Below the pieces are notes generated by a model. The model saw nothing but the letters and a program-made list of their open reading frames with translations, ran no database searches and was not told the origin of the DNA. This document shows positions 25,006 to 33,200 of a stretch of DNA of 64,000 nucleotides, piece by piece. The stretch's first letter is position 1. Every line of letters begins with the position of its first letter. A program made the translations under genes and the position numbers. The DNA is from Candidatus Acidiferrum typicum (GTDB taxonomy: Bacteria; Acidobacteriota; Terriglobia; Acidiferrales; UBA7541), in NCBI GenBank assembly GCA_002478115.1, contig DLMH01000020.1, forward strand, positions 62,001 through 126,000. The letters run 5' to 3'.

Positions 25006-26274
25006 TTAATCGTGCGCGGATTTCGGCCACTCAAATGGTTTGGACACCAATTCCTCAAGTAGAGGAATGCCAAGTAGTCGCCGCCGCTGTGTTTGACTGC
25101 TGGGTTTGGAAACTTTCGCGTAGGTGCCCAGGTACTGTCGAATCCTGGAATCTAATTCACTATCGAGTTGGCCGAATAAGTTCATGTCGTTGCAGAATAC
25201 GTACTGTTTGCCCCAGCCTTGGACGATTCCCGAAACCTCGGTGAGAGTGCGAATCAGCGATAGCCGAGGAGGGAGCTGTCCCGTCTTCTCATGAGCATAG
25301 AAGCCTGCGACGCTCAGTTGTATGGCCTTTTGGATTTTGCCGAGCAAGCGCTTGCGAGACTCTTTGCTCGGTCTGATGGCCCCATTGTTTATCTCGATGC
25401 CAAGAAATTCGAATCCATTTGCAACCTGCCCTTTGAACGTCTTTTCACCGGAGGTTGTCAGTCCATGCGTTCTTAGGAGTCCCACAGCAAGAGAAAATTG
25501 CTTCTCGGCTTCAATGTTGTTGGGGGCTAGGATAATGAAATCATCTACATACCTCAAACAACTGCACCCGCCTGCGTTCATTTGTTGGTCAAACTCAGAT
25601 AGCAACAAGTTTCCCATTAGCGGAGAAAGAGAACATCCCTGCGCCACTCCTATCTCATACAAAGGGAATAGATCAGCATCGGACTCGAGGTCCGCCAAAT
25701 TCTCCAGCTCAACAGCTATGCCTTTCTTAAAGATGTCGACAAATTTAGAGTCCTGGGCCGCGTCAGCTACAATCTTCGTAACAAAAGGTTTGGGAATCTT
25801 TGTGAAGAAGCTGGAAATATCGGAGCGAATTACAAATCTCGCGCCCGCCCCAATCGCTCTAAGGACGGCCTCAACCGCGGCTGGGACTCCGGCAATATCC
25901 TTCCCGCGTTTCTTTCTCACACCGCCGAAACTGTATGGGTTTTCTGCGTACCGCTGAATTTCCGGGATTGAAAGCAGCACATCGTGGATCGCTCGTTGAA
26001 CAATTCGCGACTCGATCGGTGCAACTACGAGTGGCCTCTTGGAACTTTTTCCCTTTTTCCGGATGGGCACACCCACTGCGGGCTTGAAATCGAAGGCATC
26101 CCTGTTCAATTGGCGTTGAATTCTATTTAGATTTGCCTCGGCCGTTTCCGCAAATGCAGCGATTTCGCGACGAGTCTCGGACGACTGAGAAGACCTACCA
26201 TTTTCGTAGATTACGCGCCACGCCCGTCCGAGAGTCGGTGTGGTCCTGAGTTGGCTCAAGAGCGAGGATTTCAT
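25006..26274 (-). CDS. Reverse transcriptase (stand-alone, class unresolved)
   Basis: A 422-residue RNA-directed DNA polymerase from the ATG at 26274 (a TTG at 26316 is possible). RT motifs in order: RPLVVAPIESRIVQRAI (motif 1/2), ARFVIRSDISSFFTKIP with catalytic Asp (motif 3/A), GVAQGCSLSPLMGNLLL (motif 4/B) and CLRYVDDFIIL with YVDD at residues 242-245 (motif 5/C). A thumb-like region includes SGIVQGWGKQYVF. QGxxLSP argues against a diversity-generating retroelement, and I see no retron-type VTG motif, endonuclease domain or group II domain V. A defence-associated or unknown-group RT is the best guess, not a proof. Its codon use is less GC-rich than that of its neighbours, which suggests transfer. 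Confidence 0.85.
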   Translation of the reverse strand: MKSSLLSQLRTTPTLGRAWRVIYENGRSSQSSETRREIAAFAETAEANLNRIQRQLNRDAFDFKPAVGVPIRKKGKSSKRPLVVAPIESRIVQRAIHDVLLSIPEIQRYAENPYSFGGVRKKRGKDIAGVPAAVEAVLRAIGAGARFVIRSDISSFFTKIPKPFVTKIVADAAQDSKFVDIFKKGIAVELENLADLESDADLFPLYEIGVAQGCSLSPLMGNLLLSEFDQQMNAGGCSCLRYVDDFIILAPNNIEAEKQFSLAVGLLRTHGLTTSGEKTFKGQVANGFEFLGIEINNGAIRPSKESRKRLLGKIQKAIQLSVAGFYAHEKTGQLPPRLSLIRTLTEVSGIVQGWGKQYVFCNDMNLFGQLDSELDSRIRQYLGTYAKVSKPSSQTQRRRLLGIPLLEELVSKPFEWPKSAHD

Positions 26275-26520
26275 TAAGCTGGCTTGGGTTCCTGCTGGTT
26301 CACCCAACCCGTCCAAAAGAGGTTACTCCACAGCGGAGGTAACTTTCGTCCCTATCCGCTCAAACGAGACTTTCGCCTCGCCGCCGCCTTGCAAGCCAAG
26401 CTCCCCGGTCACCCGGAGCGCCACCGCATGCAACACGAAAGGCCATTAACTGTCAATCTATCAGAAACGTGGCAAGGTTTACAACCCGTGTCACATCGGG
26501 GCTCACGCGCCTCGTTAGGT
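26275..26520 (-). ncRNA. Candidate structured leader RNA of the reverse transcriptase
   Basis: The roughly 245 bases upstream of the RT hold no gene. On the minus strand they contain CGAGGC-GAAA-GTCTCG (26365-26380), a six-pair stem closed by a GNRA-type tetraloop, and a stem of GTTACCTCC with GGAGTAAC (26322-26343) with one bulge. A possible -35 TTGACA lies near 26448-26453. Many defence and retron RTs use an RNA encoded next to the gene, so this is the first place to look. The call rests only on the two hairpins and the position. Confidence 0.35.
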
Positions 26521-26652
26521 GAGGTCGGCGGGAAGTGGCGGCCAGGCCGGTTGGAAAGAGCAGTGGCGAGTGACGAGTGGCGGGGAAACCTCGGAAAAGC
26601 GCGGAAAAGCCGGGGGGAGAAAGAGTTTGGGGAGATTTGGATTGGGGCGGCG

Positions 26653-26960
26653 TTTTGCGGCACGGCTGAAGCCATGCCCTGACGAAAGCGGAAGGGGGAG
26701 CCCTCCGCGGAGTCGGGATGACGGCGGGGGAAAGGCACCCGGCAGAAAGGAAAGGGGAAAGCAGATCCCTCGCGCTGCTCCCTCCTGCGGCGGGCAGGCG
26801 GGACAAGCGGGGGGAGAGAGAGTTTGGGGAGTTCTTGTTTTAAAGGGCGTTTTGCGGCACGACTGAAGTCATGCCCTGACGAAAGAGGAAGAAGGGAGTT
26901 TGGGGAGGTTTTGGTTTGGCGGCGATTTGCGGCACGGCTGAAGCCATGCCCTGACGAAAG
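26653..26960 (+). repeat. Three copies of a 35-base hairpin repeat
   Basis: Copies at 26653-26688, 26850-26885 and 26926-26960 share TTTGCGGCAC, a stem, CATGCCCTGACGAAAG. The stem is GGCTGAAGCC in copies 1 and 3 and GACTGAAGTC in copy 2. The G-C to A-T change on both arms keeps the pairing. Confidence 0.8.
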
Positions 26961-27112
26961 CGGAAGAGGGATCCCTCCGCGGAGTCGGGATGACGGCGGG
27001 GGAAAGGCACCCGGTAGAAAGGAAAGAGGAAAGCAGGTCCCTCGACCCGGGCGAAGCGGGGCGCACAAATCGCGCTGCGCAACCGGGCGCGCCGGCATTT
27101 CCTCTCCTGTCG

Positions 27113-27163
27113 GCGACAAAAGCCAAACCCAAGAACCGGTCTGAAGACCGGCCACTACAGAGG
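27113..27163 (-). repeat. Inverted copy of the TGTAG-headed hairpin repeat
   Basis: On the minus strand this reads TGTAGTGG, CCGGTCTTCAGACCGG (27136-27151), TTCTTGGGTTTGGC, then TTGTCGCCGACA. It is the reverse complement of the block at 23796-23846 over about 50 bases. Confidence 0.8.
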
Positions 27164-27253
27164 AAAGAGAAAGGCGGGCACGATGTATCGTGCCCCTACG
27201 AGTGGAGAGAAAGGCGATATGATCAGTTCGGCGCAGGGGAAGGCGAGGGATTC

Positions 27254-28156
27254 ATGGCGAAAATGATGGGGAACGGACGATGGATCGGTTGGCAAATGGC
27301 AGTGTGCGCGGCGGTGCTGCTGCTGATTGGGGCGGTGAGCGTGTGGGCGCAAGAGCAGAAGACGGCGTGGACGGAGCAGGAGAAGCCGATTGTGGCGGCG
27401 CTGGGGACGCTGCGGAAATTGCCGGAAGAGGCGCGGGCGAAAAAGACGAAAGAACTGGCGGTGGAGATTCGCGCGCTGCCGTTAGCGAGCAATCCGCACA
27501 AGGCACGGCTGGCGTTGGGGCTGGCGGGGCTCTCGACGGAAGGCGATCCGGGGCACGACACGCTGCAGGAAGTGGCCACGACGCTGGCGGGTGCGTTGAA
27601 GGAGCAGCGGCCGACGGGGAAAGACGAGCAGGCGGCGTTTGCCTACGTGGAATTGGCGAGTCTGGTGAAGTATGAGCACGTGAGCGCGAGCCTGGATGAT
27701 CCGCAATACGCAGCGGCCGTGGCGCGCGTGGACCAGGAGGACGCAAAGCGCAAGGAGGCGAACTTCACCCTGAAGGATTTGACGGGGAAGAGCTGGACGT
27801 TGAAGGAATTGAAAGGGCAGGTGGTGCTGGTGAATTTCTGGGCGACGTGGTGTCCACCCTGCCGGAGCGAGATGCCGGACCTGAATGCGTTGTACCAGGA
27901 ATTCCAGAAGCAGGGATTCGTGGTGCTGGCGATTTCGGATGAAGCGGAGAGCAAGGTGCGGCCGTTCATCGAGCAGGGAGGATTCCAGTATCCGATCCTG
28001 CTGGATCCGGACAGGGCGGCGAATAAAGAGTTCATTGTGGAGGGGATTCCCAAGAGTTTTGTGTACGACCGGGAAGGGAAGCTGGTGGCCCAGGCGATGG
28101 ACATGAGAACGAGGCGGCAATTCCTGGAATTGCTGAAGGAGGCGGGCCTCCAGTAG
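27254..28156 (+). CDS. TlpA-like periplasmic thioredoxin
   Basis: This 300-residue protein has an N-terminal signal or anchor (WQMAVCAAVLLLIGAVSVWAQ). A helical domain of about 120 residues without clear homology is followed by a thioredoxin domain at about 165-300. The active site WATWCPPCRSEMP places Cys200 and Cys203 in a CPPC pair, and the cis-Pro lies in VEGIPKSFVYD. TlpA/ResA-type proteins reduce disulfides in the periplasm, often for cytochrome c maturation. The start ATG at 27254 follows GAGGGATTC. Longer in-frame readings start inside repeat DNA and are rejected. Confidence 0.9.
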   Translation: MAKMMGNGRWIGWQMAVCAAVLLLIGAVSVWAQEQKTAWTEQEKPIVAALGTLRKLPEEARAKKTKELAVEIRALPLASNPHKARLALGLAGLSTEGDPGHDTLQEVATTLAGALKEQRPTGKDEQAAFAYVELASLVKYEHVSASLDDPQYAAAVARVDQEDAKRKEANFTLKDLTGKSWTLKELKGQVVLVNFWATWCPPCRSEMPDLNALYQEFQKQGFVVLAISDEAESKVRPFIEQGGFQYPILLDPDRAANKEFIVEGIPKSFVYDREGKLVAQAMDMRTRRQFLELLKEAGLQ

Positions 28157-28216
28157 TCGTGTGGCGCGGGGATGGAGAGAGTTAGAGGGCGCTTTCGGCT
28201 TATCGTGCACTGAGGG

Positions 28217-28879
28217 TTATCCAGATAGAGTTAGATCGAGCTTTCTGCGGACCTCATGTGCAAATGCAGTGACGAGCGTCAATATGAAGAATACGAGGAG
28301 AGGGTAACTCAGAAGAAGATTCATGCTAGTGAGAGATGGCTTCGGGTCGTTCTTCACACCGTAGATATAGCCGAGGGTGAATTCAAAAGGCACCCATAGC
28401 AGAGCGGCGATGAGAGACCATGACCATAACTTTGCAAGCAAGCGTCTTACGTTAGCTCGGAGATGTGATCGCCACCAGATGAGCGGTTTATCAATCTTGA
28501 CCGCGGCGATAGAAGCCGTAATCAAAAGCGTTATAGGTCCGAATCCTCCGCCCACAAGAAGAAGAATGATGGAGAGCAGAAACAGGACCACAGCGCCATG
28601 CTTCTTCTGAACAAACATGGCTGCCCAAATAATAATGAGCAGGCCGAAAATCATCGCCAGGATGCCCGTCACCAGGAAGTTGGGAACAAATGTCATGGCG
28701 GGTTCGTGGCCGAAGGGGAAGGGCAGTCCAGGCGGACCCACGGCCAGAATTCTTACACCTTTTGTTGGAACATTTCCTTGAAGCGTTTCAAAGAAACCAT
28801 GTTCCATGCCGAGCAATCCTGCATAAACGCCGAATACGGAGGCGGTTGCTCTCAACGCGCTAATGCTTTGCCAATTCAT
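28217..28879 (-). CDS. Multi-pass membrane protein of unknown function
   Basis: The 220-residue protein has five or six hydrophobic segments (for example FLVTGILAMIFGLLIIIWAA, VVLFLLSIILLLVGGGFGPI and LLLSYPLLVFFILTLVTAFA). A conserved-looking HGFFETLQGN lies in the first loop. The ATG at 28879 begins close to the first helix, with GGAG about 14 bases upstream; a TTG at 28909 is less likely. It is convergent with the thioredoxin gene. I do not recognise a family. Confidence 0.7.
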   Translation of the reverse strand: MNWQSISALRATASVFGVYAGLLGMEHGFFETLQGNVPTKGVRILAVGPPGLPFPFGHEPAMTFVPNFLVTGILAMIFGLLIIIWAAMFVQKKHGAVVLFLLSIILLLVGGGFGPITLLITASIAAVKIDKPLIWWRSHLRANVRRLLAKLWSWSLIAALLWVPFEFTLGYIYGVKNDPKPSLTSMNLLLSYPLLVFFILTLVTAFAHEVRRKLDLTLSG

Positions 28880-29164
28880 TTTGCTATGTCGGGCTCCAGA
28901 CAGGGACAAGGTTACTTCTCTGCGCTGCTGCGGGCAAACTAGAAAAGGAGTGGCGCGGCAAACTGCAGCGAGCGGGGCGAGTCGACTTTCGGTGGCCGCC
29001 AGCCAGCGGACATTGTTCTACGGTGAAATGGAATTGAAATGTTCCGCGAGCAAAAAGGGAATCCATTCGCAGTGCAACGACGGCTATGAGAAGATAACAA
29101 GCTCGATCGAGACCCGTTATCGAGGCAAGTCCTTCTCGATGGGGTTGGGAGTTTTGGAGCAGCT

Positions 29165-29455
29165 ATGTACATTCATATGTTCGCCTTTCGTTGGAAACCG
29201 GGCGTGACGGTAGAGCAGAAAAAACGCGTCGTTGCCGAAATTCGCGGGCTGCAAGGACAAATACCCGGCCTGCTGGAAACGGCCGCCGGTGTGAATATTT
29301 CTCCACGCGGACAAGGCTATGAGCTTGGGGGCGTGATGAAATTCGCCGACAAAGCTTCCCTGGAGAGCTACGGCGCTCATCCGGCGCATCAGAAATTGCT
29401 GAGCTGGTTGATGCCACTCATTGAGCCGATCGAGGTGGACTTCGAGGCGGGTTAG
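29165..29455 (+). CDS. Dabb (stress-responsive A/B barrel) domain protein
   Basis: This 96-residue protein is the size of a single dimeric alpha/beta barrel. It shows the family pattern: MYIHMFAFRWKPGVT at strand 1, a helix VEQKKRVVAEIRGL, PGLLETAAGVNIS, and the closing HPAHQKLLSWLMPLIE with VDFEAG. The start is well set by TTTTGGAGCAGCT before the ATG. Members are small ferredoxin-like barrels with varied or unknown roles. No partner gene is adjacent. Confidence 0.85.
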   Translation: MYIHMFAFRWKPGVTVEQKKRVVAEIRGLQGQIPGLLETAAGVNISPRGQGYELGGVMKFADKASLESYGAHPAHQKLLSWLMPLIEPIEVDFEAG

Positions 29456-29494
29456 AAGTTGCGTCGCCGAGCTAATTCAGTTGCGTGGTCGGCT

Positions 29495-29823
29495 TCAACG
29501 TTTGTGTGGTTGCGGTGAGCCTTCGATGGTTTGCAGGAGCCTGACGATCTCCGGCGCCGCGATGCGCTGGTAATCCGGTGTCAGCAGGCCATACGTTTCC
29601 ACCTCGTCGTACTTGCGTTTCTCGCCGCTCGATTGCGTTCCGTTGAGCGGCCAGTAGCTCCAGCTCAACTGGTTCTCCCGGAGGTATTGCACAAACCACC
29701 GGAACCACGGCCCCTGCTCGCCACATTCGAGCGTCTGGCATGTGCCGAACCCCCGACCCACAGCGGCACGAGCAGCCACAACACAACGAGGAAGAAACGC
29801 GCGGCGCGAATGGGTAAGGGCAT
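29495..29823 (-). pseudogene. Relic of a secreted GH5 endoglucanase
   Basis: From an ATG at 29823 with a strong GAGGAG signal comes a signal-peptide-like start (MPLPIRAARFFLVVLWLLV). It leads directly into PLWVG, and then, after a one-base frame change near 29749-29754, into FGTCQTLECGEQGPWFRWF, VQYLRENQLSWSYWPLNG and ETYGLLTPDYQ. These last segments match the C-terminal end of GH5 cellulases, where WVGEFGTC carries the nucleophile Glu. One base is missing exactly where that Glu codon should be (GGGGAGTTC would restore it). About 300 residues of the barrel are absent. This is a decayed gene with a large internal deletion plus a frameshift. Confidence 0.65.
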
Positions 29824-30008
29824 CACTCACTCCTCTGCGCAAGGCTACTACACTCGCGCCTTCGAGCCTGAAGGCAAAGCGGGAGAAGATGAGTGAGAAA
29901 CGCACTATGGTGAAAATGGAGTTCAGCGGGGGGACGGGATGGGCGGAAAAGCGGCGGCGAGCCGACGCACTCCAAAACGCCAGTAGCCGCAATGTACGGT
30001 CGGCTGCG

Positions 30009-30042
30009 AAAAAGAAAAGGAGCGGGCCTGGAGACCCGCTCC
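30009..30042 (-). terminator. Rho-independent terminator of the pilin gene
   Basis: On the minus strand GGAGCGGG (30042-30035), an eight-base loop and CCCGCTCC (30026-30019) form a perfect stem, followed by TTTTCTTTTT. It lies 42 bases after the pilin stop codon. Confidence 0.9.
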
Positions 30043-30083
30043 TTCGAGACTTCTGCGAGATGGGAATCCCGCGAACTTCAGTA

Positions 30084-30572
30084 TTAGAGAGGCGTAGCGG
30101 CGGTTGTCGTGCAGGTACTAAAGCCACCGCCAACCAGCACGTAGAACAGATCCATGTCCTGGTCGGAGCAGAAGCCACGTGTGCCGGTGGAACTCTGACT
30201 GGCCGGTTCTGCCTCGGAAGTATAGGTTGAGGCGGTCGCGGTAATGTTGAACATGTACCCGCTCTTGGCGGTGGCGGCGGATGTCGCGTTCGCCAGGAGG
30301 TTGTCGATCAAGCAGGCGTTCGCCGCGGCAGGAGTCGTGCAAGTGGCGCCGTCAGGGCCCAGAGACGACAGTGCGGCGAACGTGCCAGGATACGTATTGT
30401 TATAGGTCACTTCGCCCGTGTTGATCGTGCGGAGAGAAGCCACTGCGGAAGCCTCGTTGGCCGCCATCCTCGAGCGAATGAGGCTCGGAATGGCGATGGC
30501 AGAGATAATCAGGATGATTGCGACCACGATCAGGAGTTCAATCAGCGAGAATCCCTTTTGGCTCTTACGCAT
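30084..30572 (-). CDS. Type IV pilin (PilA-like)
   Basis: This 162-residue pseudopilin or major pilin has the prepilin peptidase site after Gly7 (MRKSQKG, then FSLIELLIVVA), with Glu at position +5. A hydrophobic N-terminal helix follows (LLIVVAIILIISAIAIPSL). The globular head has two Cys pairs (CTTPAAANAC and CSDQDMDL...STCTTT) that likely close a D-region loop. The ATG has AGAGGAG about ten bases upstream, and a strong terminator follows. No other pil gene is adjacent, so assembly genes must lie elsewhere. Confidence 0.92.
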   Translation of the reverse strand: MRKSQKGFSLIELLIVVAIILIISAIAIPSLIRSRMAANEASAVASLRTINTGEVTYNNTYPGTFAALSSLGPDGATCTTPAAANACLIDNLLANATSAATAKSGYMFNITATASTYTSEAEPASQSSTGTRGFCSDQDMDLFYVLVGGGFSTCTTTAATPL

Positions 30573-31225
30573 CTTCGTGTTCTCCTCTGGCTTCTCTTCT
30601 TTTAGAATTTCGTCGCTTTGAATTGCTCTTCAGCGTGACCACATTCTTGCAGGAGGCCGGAGAAAACCCCATGGAGCATCGGCTTCAATTTAGGAGTTAC
30701 CCCTGTCCTATGGCAAAAGCCCATTTTCGGCGTACCTTAGATTTGGTACTAGGAGCAAGTTCGATACTGGCCTAAGCGTCTTCTAATTCTCTAAGATGTG
30801 TATCATCTATCAGTTAGGGACTGGCCTTGAACCCCTTCCCTGTCGTTCGCCGGCGACACGTTGCGACGCTCACTAAGTAGATACCTGTACCTGAGCCGAT
30901 GGGGTGGAGCGGCGCGCGCCACGTCGAATAGCTGAAAACCTCGGCCGTTGGTGTGACGCACGCTCAAAACAGGGGCTCAGTCCAATCAGAATTGTGCACA
31001 GAGTGTCAGTTGAGATCCTTCGTGACTCAGAAAGCGCGCCCCTCAGGATGACAGGTTGCCGCGCGGTTTGAATAGCGGGGCGAACTTGCATCTCGTGAGA
31101 AAGTCCGGTAAGCGGATTCCCTGAGACGAACTCGACGCAGGCAATCTCTACTCCAACAGGATATGCGGTCATCCATGCCCCATGCTACGATCACTGGAGC
31201 TAACTCCAAATCCGAGGCCTTCATC
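30573..31225. other. Intergenic region between pilin and esterase genes
   Basis: About 650 bases without a supported gene. The right part holds copy 2 of a dispersed repeat (31014-31112). The part just upstream of the pilin gene should hold its promoter, but I could not find a convincing sigma-54 site (TGGC-N7-TTGC). Confidence 0.55.
31014..31112. repeat. Dispersed repeat, copy 2 (pair with 6618-6714)
   Basis: Shares CTCAGGATGACAGGT, TTGAATA and TTGCATCTCGTGAGA in order with the copy at 6618-6714, with several indels between. Confidence 0.6.
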
Positions 31226-32890
31226 GTGCGCTACTGTGTGCTTCTTCTTGCTGCCGTTGCCAGCATCTCTACCAGCCTGTATGCCCAGACGCCCGCGTGG
31301 CAGCCCGCACCCGGTCACACCACCCTCTCCATTTGGCCGCACGCGGCACCCGGGGCTCCGCCGAATCCGGGCGCGGAAATCGACACCACGACTGCCAAGG
31401 ACAATCTGATCGCCGGCAAGCCGCTGATGCGTCTCGGCAACGTCTCTTCACCCACGCTCACGCTCTACTCACCGGCGGTCAACAACACCGGCGCCGCAGT
31501 TGTCGTGTTTCCCGGAGGCGGCTACCGCATTCTGGCCATCGACCTGGAAGGCACTGAGGTGTGCGAGTGGCTCAACTCCGCTGGCATCACGTGCGTGTTG
31601 CTCAAATACCGCGTTCCGGATTCGGGCCCCTATCCCAAGTCCAGTGCGGCGCTCCAGGATGCCCAGCGCGCGCTGGGTATCGTGCGTTCCCACGCTGCGG
31701 AGTGGCATATTGACCCGCACCGCATTGGCGTACTGGGCTTCTCCGCGGGAGCCCACCTTGCTGCGGCCCTGAGCACGCACTTCGAGCAACGCCTATATGA
31801 TCCGGTCGACGCCGCTGATCAGGTGAGTTGCCGGCCGGACTTTGCCGTGATCGTCTATCCCGGGTACCTGGCACTGGAAGAGCAGAACTTCGCGCCCAAT
31901 GCGGACATTCACGTCAGCGATAAAACGCCGCCCTCGTTCATCGTGCAGGCCGAGGACGATCCGGTGCACGTGGAAAACGCGACCGTTTACTTCCAGGCGC
32001 TCAAGAACGCCAAGGTTCCGGCGGAACTGCACATCTACGCGGAAGGTGGACACGGCTATGGTCTGCGGCGCACCGCACTGCCGGTTACAGGATGGCCGAA
32101 GTTGGTGGAGACGTGGCTGGGCACAATTCAAATGCTGCCGGCATCCGCATCATCCATCCAAGAGCAACTTCCCGCGGACGTGGCGGCGGCTCTGGACCGG
32201 CTGACACCCTACCAAAAGTCCCAGTTGGAACGCGTCTACAACGACTGGGCCTTTATGGCGAAATACCGCGATGCGAATAAGGAGCTGCCTGCTCCTGCGC
32301 GGGGCGAAGCGCGCGTGGTGTTCATGGGAGACTCCATCACCGAAGGCTGGGGGCAGCAGGGAAGTGCAACGTCTCCGGATCGCGTCGAGTTTTTTCCGGG
32401 CAAGCCGTATTTCAACCGCGGCATCTCGGGGCAGACTACGCCGCAGATGCTGGTGCGTTTTCGCCAGGACGTCATCGAGCTGAAACCGAAAGTAGTCGTC
32501 CTGCTTGCGGGCACAAATGACATCGCCGAGAACACGGGGAAGATGACGCTGGGGGAGATCGGGAACAATATCGCATCCATGAGCGAACTTGCGCGAGCGA
32601 ATGGGGTTCGAGTTGTATTGAGTTCGGTGTTGCCGGCGAGCGAATTTCATTGGCACGAGGGGCTTGAGCCTGCGCCCAAGATCAGGGCGCTAAACGCGTG
32701 GATCAAGGAGTACGCCGCGAAAAATGGTTTCGTATATGTGGACTACTATTCAAGGATGGCCAACAGTGAAGGGGGCTTGAAGGCTGAGCTGAGTCCGGAT
32801 GGCGTACACCCGAACCAAGCGGGATACGAAATCATGGCGCCGCTGGCCGAGGCGGGAATCGCGGAGGCGTTGAAGAAGCCGATTCGTTGA
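31226..32890 (+). CDS. Secreted two-module esterase: alpha/beta hydrolase plus SGNH hydrolase
   Basis: From the GTG at 31226 (GAGG eight bases upstream) comes a signal peptide (RYCVLLLAAVASISTSLYA). Module 1, about residues 50-310, is an alpha/beta hydrolase: VVVFPGGGY (oxyanion loop), LGFSAGAHLA (nucleophile Ser), AEDDPV (Asp) and GGHGYG (His). Module 2, about 340-550, is an SGNH/GDSL hydrolase with all blocks: FMGDSITEGW (Ser), RGISGQTT (Gly), LAGTNDIAE (Asn) and DGVHPNQ (Asp, His). Both halves resemble carbohydrate-esterase families, so it probably removes acetyl or similar groups from plant polysaccharides outside the cell. An ATG at 31163 would give a longer start that masks the signal peptide. 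Confidence 0.88.
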   Translation: MRYCVLLLAAVASISTSLYAQTPAWQPAPGHTTLSIWPHAAPGAPPNPGAEIDTTTAKDNLIAGKPLMRLGNVSSPTLTLYSPAVNNTGAAVVVFPGGGYRILAIDLEGTEVCEWLNSAGITCVLLKYRVPDSGPYPKSSAALQDAQRALGIVRSHAAEWHIDPHRIGVLGFSAGAHLAAALSTHFEQRLYDPVDAADQVSCRPDFAVIVYPGYLALEEQNFAPNADIHVSDKTPPSFIVQAEDDPVHVENATVYFQALKNAKVPAELHIYAEGGHGYGLRRTALPVTGWPKLVETWLGTIQMLPASASSIQEQLPADVAAALDRLTPYQKSQLERVYNDWAFMAKYRDANKELPAPARGEARVVFMGDSITEGWGQQGSATSPDRVEFFPGKPYFNRGISGQTTPQMLVRFRQDVIELKPKVVVLLAGTNDIAENTGKMTLGEIGNNIASMSELARANGVRVVLSSVLPASEFHWHEGLEPAPKIRALNAWIKEYAAKNGFVYVDYYSRMANSEGGLKAELSPDGVHPNQAGYEIMAPLAEAGIAEALKKPIR

Positions 32891-33200
32891 CACGGCAGTT
32901 CGTCACATGTTTTTTGACTTTTTGCGACTGCGTCAGCCACGTTTGTTGCGGGGACAAAAGACGTAGGCGTGTCGGCCACGTGGTCGTTTTCTTAGCAGAG
33001 GAACGGCCAGGCCTCGTTGAGTTCGGGAAAAATTCGGTAAGAGGCAGGTTAGCGTCCAAATTGCCGACGGAGCTGCGTAACGCCCGGTAAACGACTTATC
33101 GGGACTTGGCGCCTGGAATGGAGTGACCTCGCTGCATTCTCATGCAATCAAGTGGAAGCCTCACAATGCAGACCTTCTGGCAGCGTGCCAGTGTTCAATT
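32891..33200. other. Intergenic stretch, nothing recognised
   Basis: About 310 bases between the esterase gene and the convergent kinase gene. I see no ORF, hairpin with T-run or repeat copy that I can support. Confidence 0.5.

Larger units (their letters stand above)
26275..27253. other. Gene-free stretch between RT and thioredoxin gene
   Basis: Apart from the candidate leader RNA, this nearly 1-kb stretch is G-rich on the plus strand and holds three copies of a TTTGCGGCACGGCTGAAGCC-type repeat (26653, 26850, 26926). It also has two copies of a CCGCGGAGTCGGGATGACGG block (near 26704 and 26980) and an inverted CTTCAG-type hairpin (27136-27151). I see no supported gene. Confidence 0.65.

Noticed and set aside
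25006-26316. Diversity-generating retroelement involving the RT and the S23 (Avd-like) gene
   Set aside because: The RT motif B reads QGCSLSP, not the DGR type, the S23 gene is 10 kb away, and no template/variable repeat pair was seen.
24700-26520. Group II intron around the RT
   Set aside because: No domain V or VI sequence follows the RT, and no maturase-plus-endonuclease extension is present.
25006-26520. Retron
   Set aside because: No VTG-type motif in the thumb and no clear msr/msd inverted repeats flanking a priming guanosine were identified.
26990-27253. An N-terminal extension of the TlpA-like protein
   Set aside because: It crosses an inverted dispersed hairpin repeat and hides the signal peptide; the ATG at 27254 has a good ribosome-binding site.
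29495-30178. A 227-codon protein ending in GH5-like sequence
   Set aside because: Only its C-terminal 90 codons are protein-like; the upstream part reads through the pilin terminator region and opposite a signal-peptide frame. It is better explained as a GH5 relic.
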